Shown piece by piece: positions 54,174-64,000 of a stretch of 64,000 nt of DNA. This DNA is from Acholoe squamosa (lineage: Eukaryota > Annelida > Polychaeta > Phyllodocida > Polynoidae). The first letter of the stretch is position 1, and each line of letters begins with the position of its first letter. The notes below the pieces were generated by a model. That model was given only the letters and a program-made list of their open reading frames with translations. It was not told the DNA's origin and did no database searches. Both the position numbers and the translations under genes were made by a program. The stretch lies in the NCBI GenBank assembly GCA_949317995.1, contig OX439052.1, forward strand, positions 42,156,599-42,220,598, written 5' to 3'.

Positions 54174-56040
54174 TTAACCCTGAATCAGCAGCCAACATTT
54201 GTTTTGATCAGCCTCAATGGCAAATCCAGTGCACTGAGTTCCATGAATCAAACAGCCGAGTGAACGACTTGGTGAGGCGACAAAGTTGGCATTTTGGACC
54301 AGAGACCATTCATGTTTCTGGAGAGTGGAGAGGGTGAAGAGATTACCATTGTTGTTACTCGGCTTTTTCACAAATACGTCTGCACTGGCTGTGTTGCCTG
54401 CCAAGGTAAGTGGACCTGAATTTGTTTGAACACATAAGAAAGTGATGAATCTTTATACACAGGTCAGTTGGGGGGAGGAAGGGTGGTGGTTTTAACTTTT
54501 TTCAGCAACACACCTGAATTATCCACTTATTTTAAAGAAATTGTGTACCATAAGGGATTATGGCAAATCAGTTCTCAAGGAGTAAATGAACCATCTTATT
54601 GTGTTTAAAAAAATTGTAAAACCTTTTTATGATACAAACAGTGGGTGGCAAAATAGATAAGATAAAGACCACACAAATATAGGTTTAATCTATGATGAGA
54701 CCCTTTTATGATGGACGAGGAAAATCTGAATTACTGTCAGAACAATGATGATGTTTAACAATATAACTTACCAGTACATCCTAAATCAGTTGCTGTTACA
54801 TCACTAAATGCTTTGGCTGCAAGGTTTGTACATGGGTTTTTGCCAAGTGTGAGGTTGAAAGCTTGACCAAGAGAAACTGGATCATGATCTTTGACTAAGC
54901 ACAGCAATTGATCACAAACAAGAGGATTACCAGTCATATCAACATTGAATTTGATGCTGTTATGGAGAATCTGGGAGGAGAGTGTAGTAAATATATTGTC
55001 TCTAAGGTCTAGCATTTCGAGATCATCCTTGTTTCTGAATGCCTCATAGGGTAATGTTGTCAGTCAAGTATATCTGTTCAGTATGCAATGAAGCAGTGAC
55101 AATGTTGGCTGGAAGCTGTGACAATGATTATAAATACTGAAAGTACATTCTCTTTAGACCAGAAGCATAGCTCAGTTCAAATGGAATGTCTGTCAAGCTG
55201 CAGGAATTCATGTTGATTTATCCAAGTTGAGGTACATGCTGAAACAGTGAGAAATCGGCTGTTGGGGACAAGGGGTTGCTGTCCAAATACAGAGCACTTA
55301 GACTACTGTGTCCTGTCACAATCGGGTGATGTGAAGAAAGTGCCTCAGACCAGGGAGCAGAATCTATTTGATTGTCTGATAAATATAGGTCTTTTAATTC
55401 AGGGAATGCAGTAATAGCAGGAAAAGTCTTCATATTGTTCACCTTCATTTCTAACTCACTCAGGCCCTTAAGGATATTCACACCCAATATGTCAAAATGT
55501 TCAATTATTCAATTATTACTGAGGCGTAGCCGAGTCAACTGTGGTAGTGCACCAATTGCTATGGGAAAAGATATGAATTGATTGTAGGATAGGTCAAGTG
55601 TTTCCAATGATTGATGATCAACCACATAAGATTCAGGAATGTGAGAGATTTGACTATGTTTGATAACAACCTTAGTCAACTTGGACAAACCAGACAGATC
55701 AGGAATTCTTTGTAGGACATTCGTCTCATGTATTTTTAATTGCTCTAGTTCTGTCATCTGCGCCAACGCATCTATTGCGAAGCTAAAAAATTTGTGGATT
55801 ATTTGTGAATCTCAATTTGACGCAGCTTGTAAGTGGTGAAAGCATAGCTTCAGTCACAGTTACTAAGGTGGAATCAGATATTTTAATTTCTGTACTCAAA
55901 GGTGGTAGTGATGCAAGCTCAGCTATTGTCACTGCCGCTTTACTTTGTGAGGTCAGTGCCATAAGGACCAACAGCATGATTGTTGTGTATTTAATGTGTG
56001 CCATTTTAACTTTATGATCCAGGAGCAGCAGAAAGCTGTA
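54174..56040 (-). pseudogene. secreted LRR gene with PAN/apple-like last exon, disrupted
   Basis: The start ATG at 56002-56004 (minus) is followed by a signal peptide ('MLLVLMALTSQSKAA'); an acceptor (ttcattttacag) lies about 35 bases upstream. LRR units follow: 'LEQLKIHETNVLQRIPDLSG', 'LETLDLSYNQFISFPIAIGA', 'LPQLTRLRLSNN', 'LKDLYLSDNQIDS', 'LSALYLDSNPLS', 'LEMLDLRDNIFTTLSSQIL', then a C-terminal cap with cysteines ('NPLVCDQLLCLV', 'NPC', 'LGC'). Donor ctggtaagt ends the exon at about 54769; the last exon, about 54174-54396, has 'CLIHGTQCTGFAIEADQNKC' resembling a PAN/apple fold. Breaks: a frameshift in a T-run near 55790, a stop at 55509 next to a duplicated 'aattgaat', a stop at 55218, more stops to 55040 and a frame change near 55030. 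LRR ectodomains usually bind proteins. Either a pseudogene or a badly assembled gene. Confidence 0.7.
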
Positions 56041-56500
56041 AAATGAAAGACCAAGAATAAGATACACACATTCAGGGTTCTGTGACCACTTGAAGATATA
56101 GTAAGTATTTTGATTATCACAAACGTTGGCACCTGGTTGATCTATGTTGATAAAGCTACTCAACTCTTTGCCAATACTGCTGATCCAATGTTGCCATTTC
56201 AATATTGCCAACCACCATCCATTCTAACATATGATTAAAGGTATATCAACATTTAAATATTGTTCGCCGTTGAGAATTGACTTGAAATTTATTTTGTTAC
56301 ATTTGAATGATTGCTTATGGGGTGATTCAGTGAAGGATGTTCACCAGCCTGAGAACCATTGAAATCACAAACTCAATTATATCTAACACTTTATTTTATT
56401 GAAAGCCCTATATCTTGGCTTGTTAGAAAGGTTGATTCAAGTCACCAACTCCCAATGCATCAGTTCTTATAGCCTGTGGTGTAAAACTGTAGTTTTTTAC
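56041..56500. other. upstream region of LRR gene
   Basis: Would include the promoter or 5' intron of the minus-strand LRR gene. No core promoter motif identified. Confidence 0.3.
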
Positions 56501-58638
56501 CCTCACATATGTAATGTTTTTAAACAAACAGTCATAAAAGCTGTTAAAAATCATCCTATGTACATCAGATTTCATGTCCAAAATGTTACAATACATGCTT
56601 TAAGGTGTAGCAAAAATGAAATCCCTGTACCAAGAACTTTTTATTACACCTCATCGCTAAATATGGAGTTCAGTGAAAGTTTTGAATATGTAGCCTAGCA
56701 TTCCTAACTTTTCCCTCATACGTTTAAAAATAACTAGATCTTTATGAAAAGCACTCTCTATTATCTAGAGTGTCCCTACTTTCAAAAAGATGTCACTCTT
56801 TTCTAACAATACATAAACATTCTGGTCCAGATCTACCAAAGAAAAAAAGTTACGTATGTGAGGATTTGGATAGAGCAATACTTTTAAACATCACAGATCA
56901 TCTGCATCACTATTTCTTGTACAGGACTTGTTAAATTAATAGTTCAAAGGCATATCTTAGCACATTAGACTATATTATGGGTCATTTCCATCTCACTCTG
57001 AGCACATGCCATCCTCATTTGGCAGCCTGTCCTCCTCAGAAACTTGCAGACTGCAAAAGATTGAATATAATTGTTGAACAACTAAGGTGAGTAATATCAA
57101 GCAATTATGCTCTAATATTTACAGTTTCTCAATGGGGGATGAGAAGTAAGTAGGAACAAAAAATTGTGTATGGATAGAAGCCCACAAATATCATTACTGA
57201 CTGGCAGTGCAGCCTTACCCTAGAATATAGCAACCATAAAAAAAAATTGAAAAAAAATTTGCAGGATTGCTACATTCACTACTTTGTTAGTTTGGGGAAC
57301 CATATGTACATCTAATGGTGAATTATGTATAGTCTGGGTGGGTCTGAAGTACACATAGTAACCAAAATAAACAAAACCTCCACATACGTAACGTTTTCAA
57401 ATTTGTGGGAAACTTGCAGAAATTTAAATGGTAATTGCCTTAATTCTATCCAGGATATTAGATAGGGACACTTTTATAAGATTATCAACCAATTTATTTG
57501 AAAAATTCTATTTAGAGGTGTGTGGTGCAACACATATTATAGTAAACACCTCACATACATAACAGAATGCTGAGGAGGGGGGGAAGGAATACTGCTGGCA
57601 AAGTACATACCAAAAGAGAGGTTATATGTACTGAAATGATTGATTGTAGGTCTAGGAGTAAATAAACAATGGTAAGAGCAGGTAATCTTGCTAAATAATG
57701 CACTTTAGGGGTGTGGGAGGTGAAAATTAATAAAAAAAAATAATCAACACTTCTCACCACAGACAGGCTGGGGTGTCATTTCAAAATATCCAAACTGGAC
57801 CTAATGAACCCTAGCAGTAAAGGTAGGCCCTAATTTCAACAAATAATAATGATTTAGGGATAAATATACCGTACAGCATGAGTAGCTCAGGAAGGGCAAT
57901 TTCCATTCCCAAATAAAAATGTTACGTATGTGAGGAAAATAAAGCCTTAAGGAGTATGGGGCTTCCTGGCCAAATTAAATGGCATTACCAAGCTGCTATG
58001 GCCAGTCGATAGCTTGGGACTTTCAATCAGAGGAAAATATAACCCAAAATACATCATGTCCATGCAATCTAAGACAATTGCAGACCCTCACATATATAAC
58101 ACACACTATTTAATGAGAATTTGATTGAAATTCCTCACCCTTTTGAGAAATCTCAGTGTAAATGGATCTGCAAAATTACAATAAACTGTGAGCTTAGCTA
58201 ATTTGAGATCCTCTGAGTGACTTCTAGTGGTCGGTCATTTCTGCCAGGGCAACTGGAAACATTTACTTTCTCCTCCACATATTTTCATTACGTATGTGAG
58301 GATTTCCACACCGATACCCCTCTGTGGCCTTACTATGCAGACTTGAGCCATGATTTTTGTTTTAATCATTTAATTCATATACATACCACACTAGAAATAA
58401 AGAATCATTTAATTAGATAGCCTACAGACATCTAAAAGTGTACCTCACATACGTAACATTTTGCGGAGTTGAATTTTGGTTTATGAGACCTAGCTTGTAT
58501 CTGCAGCAAACCAGCACTTTCATTTATTTACCATCAAAACCCCCCTAGGGACCCTGCTCAAAACAGGTAATAAGAACAGTGAGGATACCTTTTTAGCATG
58601 GAAGTTTAAGGTGTAAAAAAAGTGTTATGTATGTGAGG
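56501..58638. repeat. array of nine CCTCACATACGTAAC motifs, mixed orientation
   Basis: 15-base motif, consensus CCTCACATACGTAAC followed by an A/T-rich tail (often ATTTT). Forward copies at 56501, 57377, 57549, 58086 and 58443; reverse copies (GTTACGTATGTGAGG) ending at 56863, 57935, 58301 and 58638. Spacing is irregular, 150-530 bases. The core TACGTA is self-complementary. The DNA between copies is not obviously repeated and has no gene. Confidence 0.75.
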
Positions 58639-60458
58639 ATGCTCACAGTTCGATATTATAACACATGTGTGAAAGACAGTTGAGGAAGGGACATGGCAAA
58701 AGTATTTTTAATAGATAGCTATGACCTCTCATCAAAGGCACAATAGGCTTATCACACTCTTATACTGGCTAGCTTAACAATAGATAGGTGGGAATGATAG
58801 AAAATGGGATTAAAAAAGGCATTTTTGGTGTATTGTCCAACTTCAAGCCTCCGTAACTCATTAAATTATAGACCAATATACATAAATTTGCCCTCTGAGT
58901 AAAGCTCAAGATGTTTTCTATCAGATGTGACTAAAATAATGAAGAATAGTGGCTTACATTTTTAACTGTAGCTCCTCAAAGCTAAAATCCTCTCAAAATA
59001 GGCCCAAACATTGCTCAGTGGATCTGCCCTTATATGTCAACATGATAACCACCAACTTTGAAAAATACCAATATCACATAATATGTTGAATTAAGACTGA
59101 TGTGTAAATGCTGAATCATGGATAATTTGATTATACTGCATAAACTACAAAACGGCACTGAAAAAAGTGTGGTCTCCAAAGTGAACAGTATGAAATAAAT
59201 GTGAGACAAAACCTGTCAAATTCAATTTGTCAGACCTGGCACAGACTATTGAAGTTGACAACTTTTATGTCTTTGTTGACAACTTCAGGGCCTCTCACAG
59301 AGGTCGTCAGTTAGGGCTATATCTGCTCGGTTTATATAAAGCTGTCGGGTGAAAAACAGGTTAAAGTTGAAGGGGATTCCCTCAATTATTTTATGCTTTG
59401 CACTTACAAGACCCTTGTGGTCCTATATTTTGTGTGCGTGCACTGCACTGATCAGTCTTATCGAACACCTCAGAGACCCAGTTTATCCTACAGCATTTCC
59501 CTCAACTCACAATGCAACTTAAATATGTGTACTGTAAAAGTCATCAAAATAACAGGATTCCTCGTCCCAAAGTTGCAAGAGATCTGTCGTTATTTTTTAC
59601 AGAGATTTCTTGTAGATTCAACAGTTATTTTTACAGTGTGCTCAAAGTCCTATATAACTGATCGAAGTCCTATGGAACACCTCAAAGCCCCAGCTTCATC
59701 CTACTCACAATGCAACTTAATAATGCAGGATGTGTCTTTATACATAAGAAGGGACTTTTACAAGAGACACTGAGGCATTAAAAGAAAAGACCACCCTATG
59801 TTTATGTTGAGGAATTTTGATACTCTTTGCGCTAATCAATAAGATTTTGGCATACTTAGTCAAATATGCACTACTATAAGGGAGAACAGCAGTCCTTTCT
59901 GCTGCATTGCATGACGTCACAGTTGACTAGATGCAGCAGGAACTGCATTGTATATGTATGGAGGCTTTTGTTAAACATGTTCATAAATTTATAATATAAT
60001 GAAGTGCACAACATTATGGTATCATTTAGAAACCCTCTCCTGGGTTATCTAATGCCATTTATCAAAGAAAATAAACAAGTATATCCAAGGAAAGATATGG
60101 AGAGCATTTGGCTGTAGTCTAGCTGTGCTGTACAGTCACATTTCTGCTGCATTTGGTCAATCATTGCCTCATACAATGAGGCCTGCTGCTCTCCCTTATA
60201 GTGATGCATATATCAGTAAGCATTATTTGTTAGCACAAAGACTACCAAAATAATTCAACATGAAAGAAGGGTGGTCTTATATTTAATAGCAATTTTTCTC
60301 TCTTGAAATTATACTTACATCAAAGTGGGATCACCTTCCAGGGCATGTGTGCCTATTCAGAAAAGGTTGACTGGGGTTCTATCTTCTGAAGTGACTGTAC
60401 TTGATGTGAGCTGACTGGTTTACTGTTCAAGAGCGACATTGACTTCTATCAATATGGC
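58639..60458. other. intergenic, no gene seen
   Basis: 59458-59515 and 59655-59725 share 'gaacacctca.ag.ccca' and 'tcacaatgcaacttaa', a diverged direct duplication. 59245-59290 has three 'gttgacaact' words in near-palindromic order. No gene supported. Confidence 0.35.
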
Positions 60459-60667
60459 TACCGTAAATTCTCTTGTATAAGCCATAGCTTACATGAAAGC
60501 CAGATGCATATTGTAGCTTATATGAGTTTGCAAAAGCCAGGGTATGGCTTTTAATAGAAGGGTATTTGACCATATATACAGAGGAGTACTGAATTGCTAA
60601 TTTCCAAGATCTAGGTGCAGCTTAGAGCTTGTACAAGGGTGCAGCTTTTAGAAGGGAATTTATGGTA
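60459..60667. mobile_element. 209-bp MITE (taccgtaa family)
   Basis: The left end taccgtaaattctcttgta pairs with the right end, reverse of taccataaattcccttcta. The interior repeats 'gtagcttatatga/gcagctttta' words. A related 129-bp element lies at 61751. Confidence 0.6.
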
Positions 60668-61750
60668 ATGGTGATTGATTTTGCTGGTACACCTTAGCTA
60701 CTTTAAAATCTGAGTGACTGCCAGTGGTCTTTGACACCATTCAACCAGGTCCTTTATATCTACATGTTGAGACCCTGATTTCGGTGAGTATATGCATACT
60801 TCTAGCTGAGCATATAAAATTACTGTTTGTCTGTGGTATTGCAGATTCATATGACACTTTCTATTATACAATCACCATTGACCCAGACAAAGGGTAGGAA
60901 CAATGCAACAGGTTCAAATTTCCTATGGCTAGGAAACCACTTCACTGGTTTTGGTCAATAGATATGGATGTCAGTATCTGCAAATACCGGTATTTCAAAT
61001 GTAGGTCCATATTTGAATACCACGTGCCACAAACCTCTTTAAGAATATTATTATAATTTCCTAGGTTACTTGGATAAGATAACATAACCCACATATAACA
61101 TAACAAAGAAGTAGTTGTATTTCTTATCTTTCTGTATTATCATGTAACCGGTTCATGCTGATGATCATGTCACTAGAACCTCTAAAAGTTTACGTCTTGT
61201 CCTTTATGATTATTGGGAATCAGAACCAGCCCCTATGGAGGAGGCATTTTATACATTTCTGGCTGATATTGGAACACATGTCACTCACCTCTTACATTAA
61301 ACATACTAATAGTCCTGATGAAGGCTTACCATGGCCGAAACATTGAACATCACTACCTAAAAAGTCAACTCATATCATCCTATCTACATAAACTTGTATT
61401 ACCAAATTCAAATACATTTCAATAAAAAACAATAAAATGAGCTAGTTTGAGTTTTGTGTGACATACATTTACCTCTTAGAACTAATACAAAGAAAACTTC
61501 CTGGATTAACAGTACCTCTGTGCCTGGAAAGATCAATGCAATATCCCTCACATTAACAACAAACAATTCAGCATTGCCTATTTGGGGTTGATCAGATCAA
61601 AATTTGTCAGTAATACTTCTAAAGAGATAATGCATTCCATACATGTAATAATATCCATAAATACAAGAATAAAACCACCAAACGATGCATGTAAAACTGT
61701 AAATTGTACAAGCTATGACATTCTACCAAAACAAAACTAATAAAAATCAA
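60668..61750. other. intergenic, no gene seen
   Basis: 61310-61360 reads 'gtcctgatgaaggcttacc' and 'cgaaacattgaacat', a phrase resembling the 3' tails of some LINE/Penelope repeats; too short to classify. Confidence 0.3.
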
Positions 61751-61879
61751 TACCGTGATACCTTGCATATAAGGGGCACATTGCATATAAAAGGCCTTGG
61801 TGTCCCCCTTGTGGATTTGGGCAGAACCATTATTATTGCATATATATAAGATGTACCTTATATGCGGGGTATTACGGTA
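61751..61879. mobile_element. 129-bp MITE (taccgtga family)
   Basis: The left arm taccgtgataccttgcatat pairs with the right end, reverse of taccgtaataccccgcatat, over about 23 bases. Confidence 0.7.
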
Positions 61880-63357
61880 ATTCCTTTCTAACTTAAGAAA
61901 TTATTTTATTCTTACCAAAACACTTCTAAACAAAACATATCAGTTACCCAGTCTGCACACATCTGTACATAAATAGGTAAGAAAACTGAAATATATACCT
62001 TCTATATTGAATACCTATAAAATCCTAAGCATCCTATGCTCATGGTCAATATGAAACATAGATATAATCCTGCAGTGTAATGGATAGTTAACCCTCCCCG
62101 GCTTTCTAGTTCCCTTAGAGCTTTGAGTATGATTATTTGGTTCACAATTCATTCCAATTCTTTTAAATTGCATTATTACTGCAAAATGGCGGCCAACGGG
62201 TGGCCAATGGCCACCGCCATCGCCACTGTGACGTCATGACCTCCTGACCCAATTGCACCCAGTGCAAGGCTCTCCACCTTCACTGCCCTCAAGGAGGAAA
62301 TCAGTTGTGAAATCACCCCCTCCAAGCAGGTGATTTCGCGATCACCGGCATGCTAAAGGCAGGTGACTAAGTGTCCACGGGGCTGTTGAAGGGCTGCTAA
62401 TGCAGGTGTGCAGCCTGCCCAATGGTCATGATGCACCAATGAAATGCAGCCATTTCTGCTTGCCAGCAGCTCATTGAAGCATCACGCTGACCCTCCAGGG
62501 CAGTTTCAACACTCTAGGGTCTGCATGATGCATAAATGTCCCTTAAAGGGTTAAGAGGGGCATCATAAGTGAACATTTATTCTGTCTATAATAACTATAC
62601 TATGCTAACAAGGAGTATAGACTGTATACATACATCACACTTACTGCAATCAATACAATATACATGTATTGCATAGTGATGTAGGTGTTGGGTAATTTGT
62701 GGGTGGTAATATCCAGTATCCAAACATGTTTGAAAATGATTGTTTTGAATGTTTATACATCACATCGAATGCCTTTAACTTGCTCATCAAACAATCTAGC
62801 ATTTGATTTGTAATACCAATTGCCTCTTGGATTGAGTATTGAATTATAGATGATGCTTTAGTTCAATCCTAGTTACCTGATTCACCTTCACCATGCAAGA
62901 AACAGCATTAATCACACATAATCTCATAAAGAAATTCGTTCAAAACTGCATTGGCTGCCATCTTGAATCACTACTCAAAGATAACAGCACTCCCCTGAGT
63001 GTCACAAATAGTGGAAACTCCTTAATCTCATTTTACCTGCATTTTACACATCGGCAGCTTTACTTTGATATGTCATATGTCTTATTCTGATAGCTACTTC
63101 CAGAGATATTCCCTAAAACTCAAACCTCCGAAAGAATAGGGTTGGAGAGTGAAAAGTTGTTTACCTTTGCTACGTTACGCACTGTTGCTATGTTACGCAT
63201 CGCTAACTTACGCAATTCTTATGTAATGCTCCAGGGGGCAGCACTGAACAGCACACTTTGGGCTGTATGGAGGGCACTGTGTCTGCCTGTGTTGGGGGGG
63301 GGGTACAGTCAATGGGGGGGTTAATTTGCCCACACTATCTAGTGGCAAAGCCACTAG
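61880..63357. other. intergenic, no gene seen
   Basis: 62185-62235 has a GC-rich inverted stretch ('ggcggccaacgggtggcca' and 'tggccaccgcc'). 62425-62450 ('tgatgcaccaatgaaatg') recurs at about 26155. No gene supported. Confidence 0.35.
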
Positions 63358-63785
63358 TCTTTACTTGAAATATGTCCAGGAATATTCTTTCCTGTCTTCA
63401 TGTCTGGTCAGAAACCTCCTGGTCAGAAACCTTAAAATTCAGACTTGCACCACAGTTATAAGACATAGCCATATGAAAGATAGTGATACAAACTACCTTA
63501 TGTGCAAAATGCTTCCGTGAATGTATGCAATAATGCTGGCGAACATCATTTATTTCTACCAATAAGTTTTTCCAATGTGGTTCAGTTAAAACAGTAGGGG
63601 GTGTCTATCTTGTGTGGGCTCTTATATCAAAGTTCATTAGCAACCATCTACAATATTTACCGCATTCGACCTTCTGAGTGCTAACATCTAAAATTTGCTC
63701 ACAATCCCCTTTTCTTAGACACAAAATGATCCAAAGTCTTCCATTTTGCAAGCCCAATCAAACTCTTAACTAATAGAAATAGATT
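63358..63785. repeat. segmental duplication, copy 2
   Basis: Direct copy of 53668-54107, with a duplicated 'tggtcagaaacct' near 63404-63428 and a T-run at its right edge, where similarity ends. No LRR exon is recognisable in the remaining 215 bases to the window end. Confidence 0.85.
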
Positions 63786-64000
63786 TTTTTTCTGGGGGGA
63801 GGGGAGAGGAGTCTTCCTGTTTTTTAGGGTGAATCTGAGAGGAGAGCGTAACTCGCCCCTGACTCGATGACTAGGCATGTTGGTACCTTAAGTCGACCAC
63901 CCTCCTTATTTCAAGTTATTTTCACAATACATTGAGATTGTTGGTGTCAAGTGCAGGATATGCATTGTAGTTAATGGTATAAAGTCAACTCTCAGATATA

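Noticed and set aside
54149-54404. Plus-strand frame over the apple-like exon
   Set aside because: Antisense shadow of the minus-strand exon with the cysteine pattern and splice acceptor.

Overview
This window is animal nuclear DNA that is mostly repeats. The evidence is a multi-exon gene with GT-AG introns, metazoan TRIM-type RING/B-box reading frames, a leucine-rich-repeat (LRR) gene remnant, LINEs, Ty3/Gypsy-like LTRs, an Ngaro/DIRS-type retroelement, many short inverted-repeat elements, and AT, ATT and GATA microsatellites. The mix suits a marine invertebrate, perhaps a deuterostome such as amphioxus or an acorn worm. That assignment is inference; nothing here fixes the species.

Region by region: 0-4.5 kb is a retroelement graveyard. 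It holds a gag with a CCHC zinc knuckle that is split by a solo LTR (902-1567, 4-bp target duplication ATTT) and carries an 80-bp hairpin, an inverted LTR copy, a second solo LTR (3019-3433, target duplication GTGT) and an unidentified proline-rich reading frame. 4.6-7.5 kb holds an inverted-repeat element with a G-rich minisatellite core, followed by another LTR-like block. 8491-13843 is a complete Ngaro-type element: gag-like ORF1, RT-RNase H, a tyrosine recombinase and identical split direct repeats in the order A1-ORFs-B1-A2-B2. What appears to be an unoccupied copy of its target lies just downstream at 14236. 14.6-15.3 kb is a further LTR whose relatives lie at 2.6 kb (reverse) and 44.1 kb.

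Host genes: a two-exon methyltransferase relic lies at 15859-16703. Its intact five-exon METTL27-like relative lies at 23647-26537 and is flanked by two inverted 222-bp elements. A TRIM pseudogene at 29563-31994 (minus) contains a 1.3-kb longer member of that same element family. A better-preserved TRIM reading frame at 45440-46828 (minus) is broken by a single in-frame TAG. A secreted LRR gene with a PAN/apple-like last exon (54174-56040, minus) carries frameshifts and stops. The block just downstream of it is duplicated at 63358-63785.

The rest is transposon debris and unassigned AT-rich DNA: two decayed LINEs (40.3-43.9 kb), a TTAA-bounded element (38492-39406), a foldback element (52134-53323), several MITEs, a 106-bp near-perfect palindrome (35476-35581), a 49-bp hairpin present twice in opposite orientations (20.8 and 32.3 kb), and an array of nine copies of a CCTCACATACGTAAC-like motif in both orientations (56501-58638). 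I found no operon-like system. The most striking items are the fresh Ngaro insertion with its empty-site copy, the TACGTA motif array and the palindromes.
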